NCBI RefSeq assembly: GCF_018332715.1
Contig: NZ_BOQP01000059.1
Span: 1 to 54,640 of the forward strand
Source of the DNA: Winogradskya consettensis
Lineage (GTDB): Bacteria; Actinomycetota; Actinomycetes; Mycobacteriales; Micromonosporaceae
Direction of reading: 5' to 3'
DNA: 54,640 bases
The position numbers were made by a program, and so were the translations under genes. Positions 41,059-49,140 of this stretch are shown here, one piece after another. Position 1 is the first letter of the stretch. Every line of letters starts with the position of its first letter. The notes beneath the pieces were generated by a model. It saw nothing but the letters and a program-made list of their open reading frames with translations, searched no databases and was not told the DNA's origin.

Positions 41059-41612
41059 CGGTGCTCCATCACGAGCACCGCCCACGTCCCGGGTGTCAGG
41101 GCCTCGTAGTGGTGGGGGAGGTCGCCCGGGAAGGAGGCGTAGTCGCCGGGGTCGAGCTCCACGGTGTCGCCTGCCGGTCCCGCCTTGAGGCGGCCCGCGG
41201 CGACCACGACGTGCTCGATGCTGCCGGGGATGTGGGCCTCGGCCTCGCGGGGCTGGCCCGGTTCCAGTTCCATGACGTAGAGGTCGCGGCGTGCGTGGAT
41301 CGAGCCGGCGGTGAGCAGGCTCGCGGTGAAGTCGGCCCGGTCGGCGCGCAGGCGGGTCTGCTCGTCGGCGCGGACCACGCGTACGGCGGGGGAGGGGGGC
41401 TCGACCAACCGGCTGAACGGGATGCCGAGCGCGACGCCGAGCGACCAGAGCGTCTCGATGCTGGGGTTGCCGGTGCCGTTCTCCAGCTGGGACAGCGTCG
41501 ACTTCGCCAGCCCGGCGCGGCGGGCCAGCTCCGCGAGAGAGATCCCGGCCCGCTCGCGTTCCTGGCGCAGGGCGGCGGCGATGGCGGCGAGCGGCGGTGC
41601 GGGCTGCGACAT
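41055..41612 (-). CDS. XRE-cupin transcriptional regulator
   Basis: A 185-residue regulator: helix-turn-helix (RQERERAGISLAELARRAGL, then AKSTLSQLENGTGNPSIETL) joined to a C-terminal cupin barrel (EAHIPGSIEHVVVAAGRLKA, then PGDYASFPGDLPHHYEAL). Proteins of this layout sense small molecules through the cupin and usually control a divergent gene, here azlCD. ATG 41612 is used; a GTG at 41618 would add two residues. A perfect dyad in the intergenic region is its likely site. Confidence 0.9.
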   Translation of the reverse strand: MSQPAPPLAAIAAALRQERERAGISLAELARRAGLAKSTLSQLENGTGNPSIETLWSLGVALGIPFSRLVEPPSPAVRVVRADEQTRLRADRADFTASLLTAGSIHARRDLYVMELEPGQPREAEAHIPGSIEHVVVAAGRLKAGPAGDTVELDPGDYASFPGDLPHHYEALTPGTWAVLVMEHR

Positions 41613-41631
41613 GTTCACTCCGTCGATCGTT

Positions 41632-41651
41632 TCGTTCGGTTTGACGAACGA
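41632..41651. promoter_or_regulatory. Operator between the XRE-cupin regulator and azlC
   Basis: Perfect 7-bp arms tcgttcg (41632-41638) and cgaacga (41645-41651) around six bases, midway between the divergent starts. Confidence 0.65.
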
Positions 41652-41678
41652 GCGCTTCTGCGTTCAATATTGTGAACC

Positions 41679-42539
41679 ATGCGTACGCCAAACCGAACAC
41701 CGGACGCCGCGCTCCTGCGCGACGCGGCAGCCATCGCCGCTGCCATGATCGCGGTGGGAGCATCATTCGGCGCCATCACCATCGCGTACGCCCTCCCGCT
41801 CTGGCTCCCCTTCGCCATGTCGACCCTGGTCTTCGCGGGCGGCGCTCAATTCCTCGCCGTCGGCCTGTTCGCCGCGGGCAATCCGATCGCGGCGATCGTC
41901 GCGGGCCTGCTGCTCAACGCCCGCCACCTCCCGTTCGGCCTCGCCGTCTCGGCCACCATTGGCCCCCGCCTGCGCGACCGCCTCATCGGCAGCCACCTCA
42001 TGACCGACGAGGTGGTCGCCTTCACCCTGCGCGAGACCGACCCCGTTCGCCGTCGCCGTACCTACTGGCTGATCGGCATAACGCTCTTCACGTCCTGGAA
42101 CGCGGGCACGGCACTCGGCGTACTCCTCGGCGGCGTGACCGGCGACCCCGCCCAGCTCGGCCTGGACGCTGCCTTCCCCGCCGGGCTCATCGCGCTGATC
42201 CTGCCGTCGCTGCGGGACCGATCCACCCGGGCGGTCGCGCTCACCGGGGCTGCCCTCGCGGTCCTGTTCACGCCGATTCTGCCCGCCGGGCTGCCGGTGT
42301 TGTGCGCGCTGCTCGGGTTGCTCGTGCTCTTCGTCCCCCGCTTCCGCTCCGGTCTGCGCACGCCGGCTCCGGGCTCGGCGCCGGATACGGCTGCGGGCTC
42401 TGCCACAGCTGCGGGCTCGGCTGCGGGCCCGGATTCGGCTGCTGGCTCGGCTGCGGGCTCGGGCCCGGATTCGGCTGCGGGTTCGGCTGCGGGTTCGGTT
42501 GCGGGCTCTGCTCCGGTTTCGCTTGGTGGGGAGGCGTGA
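41679..42539 (+). CDS. azlC: AzlC family branched-chain amino acid exporter, large subunit
   Basis: A 286-residue membrane protein with the AzlC signature SFGAITIAYALPLWLPFAMS, FAGGAQFLAVGLFAAG and LLLNARHLPFGLAVS, then GSHLMTDEVVAFTL. AzlC with AzlD exports branched-chain amino acids or analogues. After the last helix (about residue 225) there is an unusual C-terminal tail of about 55 residues made of AAGSA/PDSAAGS units from a tandem DNA repeat; family members normally end near residue 230-240. ATG 41679 is used. Stop and azlD start share one base. Confidence 0.9.
   Translation: MRTPNRTPDAALLRDAAAIAAAMIAVGASFGAITIAYALPLWLPFAMSTLVFAGGAQFLAVGLFAAGNPIAAIVAGLLLNARHLPFGLAVSATIGPRLRDRLIGSHLMTDEVVAFTLRETDPVRRRRTYWLIGITLFTSWNAGTALGVLLGGVTGDPAQLGLDAAFPAGLIALILPSLRDRSTRAVALTGAALAVLFTPILPAGLPVLCALLGLLVLFVPRFRSGLRTPAPGSAPDTAAGSATAAGSAAGPDSAAGSAAGSGPDSAAGSAAGSVAGSAPVSLGGEA
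42366..42516. repeat. Short-unit tandem repeat encoding the AzlC tail
   Basis: Degenerate hexanucleotide-based units (gctgcgggctcg, gattcggctg) run through the last 50 codons of azlC. Another frame reads as Gly/Cys-rich sequence, showing repeat expansion rather than protein selection. Confidence 0.75.
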
Positions 42540-42847
42540 TGGTGATCGCTGCGATTGTGGTGCTTGCCGTCGGGACGTACGCGATGCGGTTGAGCGGGGT
42601 GCTGCTGCGGGAGCGCCTCGAGCTGTCCGAGCCGGTGCAGCGGCTGCTGCCGATGGCGGCGGCTTCGCTGCTGGCCGCGCTCGCTGCGACGGCCACGCTG
42701 ATGGAAGGGGCCGCCTTCGCCGGGTACGCCCGCCCGGCCGGAGTCGCGATCGGAGCGCTCCTCGCGTGGCGTCGCGCGCCCTTTGTCGTGGTCGTGCTGG
42801 CCGCGGCGCTCTCAGCGGCGTTGCTCCGCCTTGCCGGCATCGAATAG
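42539..42847 (+). CDS. azlD: AzlD family small subunit
   Basis: A 102-residue membrane protein with four hydrophobic segments: VIAAIVVLAVGTYAMRLSGV, then RLLPMAAASLLAALAATATL, GYARPAGVAIGALLAWRRAP and VVVVLAAALSAALLRLAG. It matches AzlD, partner of AzlC. ATG 42539 overlaps the azlC stop by one base (TGATG). A longer frame from 41672 runs antisense-like through azlC in another frame and is not used. Confidence 0.88.
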   Translation: MVIAAIVVLAVGTYAMRLSGVLLRERLELSEPVQRLLPMAAASLLAALAATATLMEGAAFAGYARPAGVAIGALLAWRRAPFVVVVLAAALSAALLRLAGIE

Positions 42848-42891
42848 CGGCCGTCGAGCAGCGGGCGTCGAGCAGCGGGCGCTGAGGGGGC

Positions 42892-42922
42892 TTGCCTTGA
42901 CGTCGGTGTGAAGGCCTAGCTT
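42892..42922 (+). promoter_or_regulatory. MerR-type promoter with overlapping dyad
   Basis: Candidate -35 TTGCCT (42892-42897) and -10 TAGCTT (42917-42922) are 19 bp apart, the stretched spacing of MerR-activated promoters. Between them lies the inverted repeat ccttgacgtcggtgtgaagg (42895-42914). Transcription would start at about the ATG 42930, giving a leaderless mRNA. Confidence 0.55.
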
Positions 42923-42929
42923 GGTGGAC

Positions 42930-43310
42930 ATGCTGATCGGGGAGCTTGCCGAGCGGGCCGGGACCAGTGCGCGGACCCTGCGGTACTACGAGGAGCACGG
43001 CCTCGTCGAAGCCGGCCGGGACGCCAACGGCTACCGGCGCTACGGCGAGGGGGAGCTGCGGGTCGTTCACGAGATCCGGGCGCTGCTCGCGGCCGGGTTC
43101 GGTGTGGACGACATCCGGCCGTTCGTCGCCTGCCTGCGCGCGGGGAATTCCGCGGGGCACGTGTGCCCGGACTCCGTTGCCGTGCTGCGGCGGCGGTTGC
43201 GTGAGGTGGAAGGGCTCCTCGATCAGATGGGTGCTGTCCGGGACCAGTTGCGTGGGCAGCTGGCCCAGGCGATCGAGGAAAGGGAGATCCGATGCCTGAG
43301 AATCCGCTGA
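42930..43310 (+). CDS. MerR family redox-type transcriptional regulator
   Basis: A 126-residue MerR protein: LIGELAERAGTSARTLRYYE, then GLVEAGRDANGYRRYGEGEL form the winged helix domain, followed by the dimer helix LRRRLREVEGLLDQMGAVRD. Two Cys remain, one in AGHVCPDS (near 78) and one four residues from the end (IRCLRIR), a possible thiol sensor. ATG 42930 fits a leaderless start. The gene overlaps trxA by 19 bp, so both proteins come from one transcript and the regulator probably senses thiol or disulfide stress (inferred). Confidence 0.88.
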   Translation: MLIGELAERAGTSARTLRYYEEHGLVEAGRDANGYRRYGEGELRVVHEIRALLAAGFGVDDIRPFVACLRAGNSAGHVCPDSVAVLRRRLREVEGLLDQMGAVRDQLRGQLAQAIEEREIRCLRIR

Positions 43311-43648
43311 TCACCGTCACCGACGAGAACTTCGCCGACGTCGTGCTGGGGGCGCAGCTGCCGGTCCTGGTCGACTTCTGGGCGAAGTGGTGCGGCCCGT
43401 GCCGGCCGCTGGCGGTGTCACTGGCCGAGCTCGCGCCGGAGTTCGAGGGACGCGCGCTGATCGCCAAACTCGACTCCGACGAGAACCCCGAAACAACCCG
43501 CCGGTACCGCGTCATGTCGATGCCGACGCTGCTCTTCTTCCGCGCCGGCATCGTCACGGCCACCCTGGTCGGCCTACGCCCCAAAAACGTCCTCCGCACC
43601 GCCCTCACCACCGCCATCGACCCCGCCGAGTCCTACGCCAACCGCTGA
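43292..43648 (+). CDS. trxA: Thioredoxin
   Basis: A 118-residue thioredoxin fold protein with the redox motif FWAKWCGPCRPL and the cis-Pro loop SMPTLLFFRAG. The active site WCGPC is canonical. ATG 43292 lies inside the end of the MerR gene (19-bp overlap). The C-terminus ASP-rich DPAESYANR is slightly longer than E. coli Trx. It likely acts with NADPH-thioredoxin reductase in the cytosol. The MerR-thioredoxin pair is a recurrent actinobacterial arrangement. Confidence 0.93.
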   Translation: MPENPLITVTDENFADVVLGAQLPVLVDFWAKWCGPCRPLAVSLAELAPEFEGRALIAKLDSDENPETTRRYRVMSMPTLLFFRAGIVTATLVGLRPKNVLRTALTTAIDPAESYANR

Positions 43649-43649
43649 G

Positions 43650-44085
43650 AGCGGGGTCGCGGTTGAGTGGGTAATTAACCGCTCAGACCCTGGAAATCGC
43701 GCGGTCAAAAAGCGGGAGTCGCGCTCGGGTGGGTGGCTGGGTCGCCTGGGGGCGTGGGCTCTTGGCGTTGCGCGGGCGCGTAAGTCGCGCTCGGGTGGGT
43801 GGCTGGGTCGCCTGGGGGCGTGGGCTCTTGGCGTTGCGCGGGCGCGCTAGTCGCGCTCGGGTGGGTGATCGGGTCGCCTGGGGGTGCGGGCTCTTGGCCT
43901 TGCGCGGGCGCGTAAGTCGCGGTCGAGTGGGTGATCGGCCGCTTGGGCGCGGGTTCCTGTAGACCCGGGGGCGGGCGGAGGCCGCGGTCCAGCGGGCGGC
44001 TGAGGGGCGGGCCCTGAGATCGCGTGAGCGGAAGTCGCGGTCGGGTGGGTGACCGGCCGCTCGGGGTGCGGGCTCTTTGAGGGTG
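43650..44085. repeat. 66-bp tandem repeat array, several degenerate copies
   Basis: Units of 66 bp start with agtcgcg at 43717, 43783, 43849 and 43915; the first two are nearly identical, later copies drift, and related fragments occur at about 43650-43716 and 44033-44085. Since 66 is a multiple of three, an open frame runs through the copies (43729-43962) but has no gene character. There are no spacers, so it is not a CRISPR. Confidence 0.85.
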
Positions 44086-44098
44086 AGCACTTACGCAG

Positions 44099-44245
44099 GT
44101 GAAGGGTCCGGGTGGCTGTTTTGGCGCCGTCAGGCGCCTGGCCGGCCGGGTCCGGCCTCGACGGGAGTTGCGGTCTGTACCACCCGCCGAGCTACGAGAT
44201 CGAGCTCTTGACTTGATTTTGCAGCACCGCCACCAAGCGGGAGCG
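44099..44245. other. Intergenic region, nothing firm
   Basis: Between the array and the DUF3043 gene. Contains a short inverted repeat (ggcgcc/ggcgcc around 44124-44139) and a stretch resembling a tRNA D-arm on the minus strand (about 44170-44195) that does not extend to a cloverleaf. Confidence 0.4.
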
Positions 44246-44878
44246 TCAGATTTTTGCGCCCAGCTCGACGGCGGGCTTCGGGACGCGCATGCGGCGGAAG
44301 GTGAGGGCTCGCATGATGCCGTAGAGGTAGAGGGAGCCGAGGCGCTGGGTGGTGTTGGGGAGGCGCTCGGTGACCAGCTTTTTGACCTTGCGGCTGATCA
44401 GGATGCTGTCGATCACGACGATGACTGCCAGGATCGCCCAGAGCAGGTTGGCAGCCAGGTTGATGTAGGCGGGCATGGCGCCGGTGGAGCCGATGAAGAC
44501 GATGATGGCGCCGCCGAAGAACCAGGTGCCGGCGGTGCGGCGGGAGTCGACGATGTTGCGGACGAGGGCTCGCTCGGGGCCTCGGTCGCGGGCCAGGAGG
44601 TAGCGCTCGTCGCCCGCTTTCATGCCGGCCTGGGCTTCGGCGCGCTCGACTCGCTGGCGGTCGCGCATCTGCTTGTAGGCCTCGCGGCGGTTGGCCGGGG
44701 CTGCGGCGGTGGTCTGCCGTCGCTGGGTGGTCTGCCGCTTCGGCGTCTCGACGCCGAGCTCTTTCTTGGAGGGCGTGTAGCCCTTCGGACGCGGCTCGGT
44801 GGCCGTCGCGGAATCGCTCACCTTGGCGGTGGCGTCGGCGACGAGGTCGGAGGACTTGCGGCGAAACAGCGAAGACAC
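44246..44878 (-). CDS. DUF3043 membrane protein
   Basis: A 210-residue protein with a long charged cytosolic N-terminus (SSLFRRKSSDLVADATAKVS, then KGYTPSKKELGVETPKRQTT), the conserved YKQMRDRQRVERAEAQAGMK and LLARDRGPERALVRNIVDSR, then two membrane helices (about 120-165) and a basic end. This matches DUF3043, an actinobacterial family next to cobT and glycerate kinase in mycobacteria (Rv2206, from memory). GTG 44878 is the start. Function unknown. Downstream of murA, 90 bp beyond the murA stop, so a shared transcript is possible. Confidence 0.85.
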   Translation of the reverse strand: MSSLFRRKSSDLVADATAKVSDSATATEPRPKGYTPSKKELGVETPKRQTTQRRQTTAAAPANRREAYKQMRDRQRVERAEAQAGMKAGDERYLLARDRGPERALVRNIVDSRRTAGTWFFGGAIIVFIGSTGAMPAYINLAANLLWAILAVIVVIDSILISRKVKKLVTERLPNTTQRLGSLYLYGIMRALTFRRMRVPKPAVELGAKI

Positions 44879-44967
44879 CCCAGCAGCGTAGCCAAAGGGT
44901 GCGACAAACCTGAAACCGCGCCGCCGATCCCGGAGGATCAGCGGCGCGGTTGTGACCGAACGGTCTA

Positions 44968-46323
44968 TCAGACGTATTCGGCGTGGGCGCCGAGGGCCGA
45001 GAGTTTGTTCTCGAAATCCTCGTAGCCGCGGTTGATCAGGTCGACGCCGTAGACGCGGGAGGTGCCCTCGGCTGCGAGTGCCGCGATCAGGTGGCTGAAG
45101 CCCGCGCGCAGGTCGGGGATGACCAGGTCGGCCGCGTGCAGTTTGCTCGGGCCGGCGATGACCGCCGAGTGCTTGAAGTTGCGGCGGCCGAAGCGGCAGG
45201 GGGTGCCGCCGAGGCAGTCGCGGTAGACCTGGATGGTCGCGCCCATCTGGTTGAGCGCCTCGGTGTAGCCCAGGCGCTGCTCGTAGACGGTCTCGTGCAT
45301 GATCGACAGGCCGCGGGCCTGGGTCAGCGCGACGACGAGCGGCTGCTGCCAGTCGGTCATGAAGCCGGGGTGCACGTCGGTCTCGAGCGCCACGGCGTTG
45401 AGCTCGCCGCCGGGGTGCCAGAACTTGATGCCGCCCTCGACGCCGGTGACGCCGGGGCGGGTGACCCGGGCGTCGGTGATCTCGAACTCGCCGCCGATGT
45501 TGGTGAAGACGTTGAGGAACGTCATCATGTCGGCCTGCTGCGCGCCGAGGACCTCGATCTCGCCCCGGGTGGCCAGCGCGGCCGCGGCCCAGCTGGCGGC
45601 CTCGATGCGGTCCGGGATCGGCTTGTGCTTGTAGCCGTGCAGCTTCTTGACGCCCTGGATCTCGATGACCCGGTCGGTGTGCACGGTGATGATGGCGCCC
45701 ATCTTCTGCAGCACGCAGATGAGGTCCATGATCTCCGGCTCGATCGCGGCGTTGCGCAGCTCGGTGACGCCCTCGGCGCGGACGGCCGTGAGCAGCACCT
45801 GCTCGGTGGCGCCGACGCTCGGGTAGGGCAGCTCCAGCTTCGTGCCGTGCAGACCGTTGGGGGCCGTCAGGTGCATGCCCTCGGGGGTCTTGTCGACGAC
45901 CGCGCCGAACTCCCGCAGTGCCTGCATGTGGAAGTCGATCGGGCGCGGGCCGATGTGGCAGCCGCCGAGGTCGGGGATGAACGCGTGGCCGAGGCGGTGC
46001 AGCAGCGGCCCGCAGAACAGGATCGGGATCCGCGACGAGCCGGCGTGCACGTTGATCTCGTCGGTGCTGGCGCTCTCGACGTTGGTGGGGTCCATCACCA
46101 GCTCGCCGTCGTCGACGCCGTCGCTCACCTTGACGCCGTGCAGCCCGAGCAGGCCGCGGACCACCTCCACGTCGCGGATGCGGGGGACGTCGTACAGCGT
46201 GCTCGGTGTCTCGCCCAGCAGGGCGGCCACCATCGCCTTCGAGACGAGATTCTTGGCGCCACGGACCCGGATCTGTCCCTGCAGCGGCGTACCGCCGTGC
46301 ACGGCCAGGACGTCGTCGGTCAA
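44968..46323 (-). CDS. murA: UDP-N-acetylglucosamine 1-carboxyvinyltransferase
   Basis: A 451-residue EPSP-synthase-fold enzyme adding enolpyruvate to UDP-GlcNAc, the first committed step of peptidoglycan synthesis. Conserved segments: QGQIRVRGAKNLVSKAMVAA, the loop DLGGCHIGPRPIDFHMQALR with the fosfomycin-target Cys (in M. tuberculosis Asp), TNIGGEFEITDARVTRP and DLRAGFSHLIAALAAEGTS. The GAKN start is intact. The divergent KAMVAALLG suggests the actinomycete second-type MurA. TTG 46323 is taken as start because ctggagg lies 6 bases upstream; an upstream extension lacks family sequence. By the Cys it should be fosfomycin-sensitive. Confidence 0.93.
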   Translation of the reverse strand: MTDDVLAVHGGTPLQGQIRVRGAKNLVSKAMVAALLGETPSTLYDVPRIRDVEVVRGLLGLHGVKVSDGVDDGELVMDPTNVESASTDEINVHAGSSRIPILFCGPLLHRLGHAFIPDLGGCHIGPRPIDFHMQALREFGAVVDKTPEGMHLTAPNGLHGTKLELPYPSVGATEQVLLTAVRAEGVTELRNAAIEPEIMDLICVLQKMGAIITVHTDRVIEIQGVKKLHGYKHKPIPDRIEAASWAAAALATRGEIEVLGAQQADMMTFLNVFTNIGGEFEITDARVTRPGVTGVEGGIKFWHPGGELNAVALETDVHPGFMTDWQQPLVVALTQARGLSIMHETVYEQRLGYTEALNQMGATIQVYRDCLGGTPCRFGRRNFKHSAVIAGPSKLHAADLVIPDLRAGFSHLIAALAAEGTSRVYGVDLINRGYEDFENKLSALGAHAEYV

Positions 46324-46470
46324 CGCAACCTCCAGAGACAGGCGCAGCGACGCGCCCGGAGCGAATAGGGTGCCGCCGCAGGGAAGGGGGTTCCGCGGCA
46401 GCCGCCCGGGCAGCATAGCCCTGAGTGACTGTTGCAGAAACGTCCAGATCGCCCATCTGGGCACGAATGG

Positions 46471-46520
46471 CTGATGATTAAGCCAAGAAAAAGATGATCG
46501 CTTTCTTTGGGCTCATCAGA
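46471..46520 (-). terminator. Hairpin between nadA and murA, probable nadA terminator
   Basis: An outer perfect 7-bp stem ctgatga (46471-46477)/tcatcag (46514-46520) encloses an A/T-rich imperfect stem (agccaagaaa / tttctttgggct). It lies about 20 bp past the nadA stop on the minus strand and upstream of the murA promoter. Confidence 0.5.
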
Positions 46521-46539
46521 GGCTACGCAGCGTGATGGT

Positions 46540-47709
46540 TTACGGCAGTGCGAGCATCTGGTCGAGCGCCACCCGTGCGTACTTCGCGGTGTCCGGGTCG
46601 ACGGTGATCTGGTTGGGCACGCGACCCGCGACCAGCTCCTCGAGCGCCCACACGAGGTGGGGGAGATCGATGCGGTTCATCGTCGAGCAGTAGCAGACCG
46701 CGCGGTCCAGGAACATGATCCGCTTGTCGGGGTGCTCCAGGGCCATCCGGCGCACGAGGTTGAGCTCGGTGCCGACCGCCCACGCGGAGCCGGCCGGGGC
46801 CGCCTCCAGGGCCTTGATGATGTATTCCGTCGAACCGACCTGGTCGGCGGCGCGCACGACCTCGTGCCGGCACTCGGGGTGCACGATCACGTTGACACCG
46901 GGAACCCGCTCGCGGACCTCGCGGACGCTCTCGATGGTGAAGCGGCCGTGGACCGAGCAGTGCCCGCGCCAGAGGATCATCTTGGCGTCGCGGAGCTGCT
47001 CGGCGGTGAGCCCGCCGCCCGGCTTGTGCGGGTCGTAGAGCACGCAGTCGTCGAGCGTGAAGCCCATATCCAGCACCGCGGTGTTGCGGCCGAGGTGCTG
47101 GTCGGGCAGGAAGAACACCTTCTGGCCCTGCTCGAAGGCCCAGTCGAGGGCCCGCTTGGCGTTCGACGAGGTGCAGACCACGCCGCCGTTGCGCCCGACG
47201 AAGCCCTTGATGTCGGCCGAGCTGTTCATGTAGGTCACCGGGACGACGTCGCCCGCGATGCCGAGATCGGTGAACTGCTCCCACGCCGTCTCGACCTGGC
47301 CGAGCACGGCCATGTCGGCCATCGAGCAGCCGGCCGCGAGGTCGGGCAGGACGACCTTCTGCGCCTCGGTGGTCAGGATGTCGGCACTCTCGGCCATGAA
47401 GTGCACGCCGCAGAAGACGATGAACTCCGCGTCGGGGCGGGCGGCGGCCTCGCGGGCCAGCTTGAAGGAGTCGCCGGTGACGTCGGCGAACTGGATGACC
47501 TCGTCACGCTGGTAGTGGTGGCCCAGCACGAAGACCCGGTCGCCGAGCGCCGCCTTGGCGGCGGTCGCGCGGGCGACCAGGTCCGGATCGCTCGGTGCGG
47601 GCAGATCGCCGGGGCAGTCGACGCCGCGCTCACTGGCCGGGTCGGTGCCCTGGCCGAGCAGCAGCAGCGCGAGGGGGGTGTTCGCGGGTTCAGTCCAGGT
47701 CGACGTCAC
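46540..47709 (-). CDS. nadA: Quinolinate synthase
   Basis: A 389-residue 4Fe-4S enzyme that condenses iminoaspartate with dihydroxyacetone phosphate to quinolinate in NAD synthesis. Motifs: VLGHHYQRDEVIQFADVTGD, cluster Cys in FIVFCGVHFMAE (Cys100), DMAVLGQV, SSNAKRALDWA, HPECRHEV and DRAVCYCSTMNRIDLPHLVW. GTG 47709 start. nadB and nadC are not in the window, so the gene is separated from the usual nad operon. Length is typical of the long actinobacterial form. Confidence 0.96.
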   Translation of the reverse strand: MTSTWTEPANTPLALLLLGQGTDPASERGVDCPGDLPAPSDPDLVARATAAKAALGDRVFVLGHHYQRDEVIQFADVTGDSFKLAREAAARPDAEFIVFCGVHFMAESADILTTEAQKVVLPDLAAGCSMADMAVLGQVETAWEQFTDLGIAGDVVPVTYMNSSADIKGFVGRNGGVVCTSSNAKRALDWAFEQGQKVFFLPDQHLGRNTAVLDMGFTLDDCVLYDPHKPGGGLTAEQLRDAKMILWRGHCSVHGRFTIESVREVRERVPGVNVIVHPECRHEVVRAADQVGSTEYIIKALEAAPAGSAWAVGTELNLVRRMALEHPDKRIMFLDRAVCYCSTMNRIDLPHLVWALEELVAGRVPNQITVDPDTAKYARVALDQMLALP

Positions 47710-47758
47710 GGTCCTATGTTTCCACAGGGTTGCCGGAGGTCGAGGTGTGTCAAAGCCC

Positions 47759-47902
47759 TCAGCGCTTACGGGCCTTTGTCATGATCTGTCGGATTCGGGC
47801 CTGGTTTTCGGGCTTGGCGAGTTGCTGCCGGCCCTGCTGGACGAGCTTCTGACCCTTGGGGCTGCGGAGGAAGGTCTGGAGTCGCTGCATGAGAGTGGCC
47901 AT
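47759..47902 (-). CDS. Small basic actinobacterial protein (47 residues)
   Basis: A 47-residue very basic helical protein (MATLMQRLQTFLRSPKGQKL, ending IRQIMTKARKR) with ATG 47902. Such small proteins sit beside glycerate kinase in many actinomycetes, and the sequence has the evenness of a conserved gene rather than chance. A nucleic-acid-binding role could be guessed from charge only. It is divergent from the glycerate kinase with 51 bp between. Confidence 0.6.
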   Translation of the reverse strand: MATLMQRLQTFLRSPKGQKLVQQGRQQLAKPENQARIRQIMTKARKR

Positions 47903-47953
47903 ACACACAACGTTGCCAGACGGAGCTGAGCGAAACCTGTACCTTCTGTGCTC

Positions 47954-49066
47954 GTGCGAATACTCATCTGCCCTGACAAGTTCGCCGGGACGCTGAGCGC
48001 CGCCGAGGTGGCCGCCGCCGTCACCGAGGGCTGGCTCGGGACCGCGCCCGCCGACGAGTGCGTGCAGCGTCCGCTCTCCGACGGCGGGCCGGGTTTCATC
48101 GAGGTGCTCGGCACCGCGCTGGGCGGGCAGCGGATCCCCGTCACCACCGTCGACCCGCTCGGGCGGCCGGTGCCGGCCGAGGTGCTGCTGGTCGGCACCA
48201 CCGCCTACGTGGAGAGCGCTCAAGCCTGCGGGCTGCACCTGCTCGGTGAGGCGGAGCGCGATCCCAAGGCTGCCACGTCGTACGGGCTGGGCCTGCTGCT
48301 CGCCGCCGCCGTCGAGGCGGGCGCCACCGAGGTCGTCGTCGGGCTCGGTGGGTCCGCCGTCAACGACGCCGGTGCGGGGATGCTGGCCGCGCTGGGTGCC
48401 GGGCCGGTCGACGTCGGTGGGTACGCGCTGCCGTACGGCGGCGTGGTGCTCGGCACGGCGGAACGGCTCGAAGGCAAGCCGCGGCTGCGTCAGGTGAGCA
48501 TCGTGGCCGCCACGGATGTGGACAATCCGCTGCTCGGGCTGCACGGGGCCAGCAACGTGTTCGGGCCGCAGAAGGGTGCCTCGCGCGACGACGTCATGCG
48601 GTTGGATGCTGCGCTCGAGCACTTCTCGGGCGTACTCGAAAAAGAATTCGGGGTTGAGGGGCTGGCTCTCATGCCGGGCGCGGGTGCGGCCGGTGGGATC
48701 GGCGCCGCGCTGCTAGCCCTTGGCGGCCGCGTTGTCTCCGGGATCGGGCTGGTCACGCGTCTGATCGGGCTCGACGCCGAGCTCGACCGGGCCGACTTGG
48801 TGATCACGGGGGAGGGCTCGTTCGATCACCAGTCGTTGCGGGGGAAGGTAACTGCGGGTATCGCGAATTCCGCTCGTGACCGTGGGTTGCCGTGCGTTGT
48901 GGTCGCGGGGCGTAACGAGACGGGGCATCGCGAGGCCGCGTCCGCCGGCGTGACCGAGACGTACGCTCTGGTGGAGCACTTCGGGTCATCCGACCTGGCG
49001 TTCGCCGAACCGGCCCGTGGCCTCCGCGAAATCGCAGCTCGCCTGGCCACACAGTGGTCCCGGTGA
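47954..49066 (+). CDS. Glycerate kinase (GarK type)
   Basis: A 370-residue kinase of the bacterial glycerate-2-kinase family: ICPDKFAGTLSAAEVAAAVT at the start, SDGGPGFIEVLG, VVVGLGGSAVNDAGAGMLAA, DNPLLGLHGASNVFGPQKGA and DLVITGEGSFDHQSLRGKVT. It phosphorylates D-glycerate to a phosphoglycerate that enters glycolysis. GTG 47954 (VRILICPDKF) is taken; GTG 47948 would add two residues. The mRNA may be leaderless. Its position before the ErpA gene is conserved in mycobacteria (Rv2205c, memory). Confidence 0.92.
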   Translation: MRILICPDKFAGTLSAAEVAAAVTEGWLGTAPADECVQRPLSDGGPGFIEVLGTALGGQRIPVTTVDPLGRPVPAEVLLVGTTAYVESAQACGLHLLGEAERDPKAATSYGLGLLLAAAVEAGATEVVVGLGGSAVNDAGAGMLAALGAGPVDVGGYALPYGGVVLGTAERLEGKPRLRQVSIVAATDVDNPLLGLHGASNVFGPQKGASRDDVMRLDAALEHFSGVLEKEFGVEGLALMPGAGAAGGIGAALLALGGRVVSGIGLVTRLIGLDAELDRADLVITGEGSFDHQSLRGKVTAGIANSARDRGLPCVVVAGRNETGHREAASAGVTETYALVEHFGSSDLAFAEPARGLREIAARLATQWSR

Positions 49067-49140
49067 GTTGGGGAATAAACCCCAGGAGAGCTAGCGTTGG
49101 CCGGTACGGCACATCACCGGACCGGCAGGGAGAACCGCAC

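Noticed and set aside
43717..43980. CRISPR-like direct repeats
   Set aside because: Units are contiguous with no unique spacers, and no cas genes are present.
44165..44200. tRNA-like D-arm on the minus strand
   Set aside because: TAGCTCGGCGGGTGGTA resembles a D-arm, but D-stem pairing is poor and no T-arm or acceptor stem could be found.
48517..48525. DnaA-box nonamer (tgtggacaa)
   Set aside because: Single copy within glycerate kinase codons (Val-Asp-Asn); another occurs in ctaC at 52993-53001. Chance hits in coding sequence, unlike the paired intergenic boxes.
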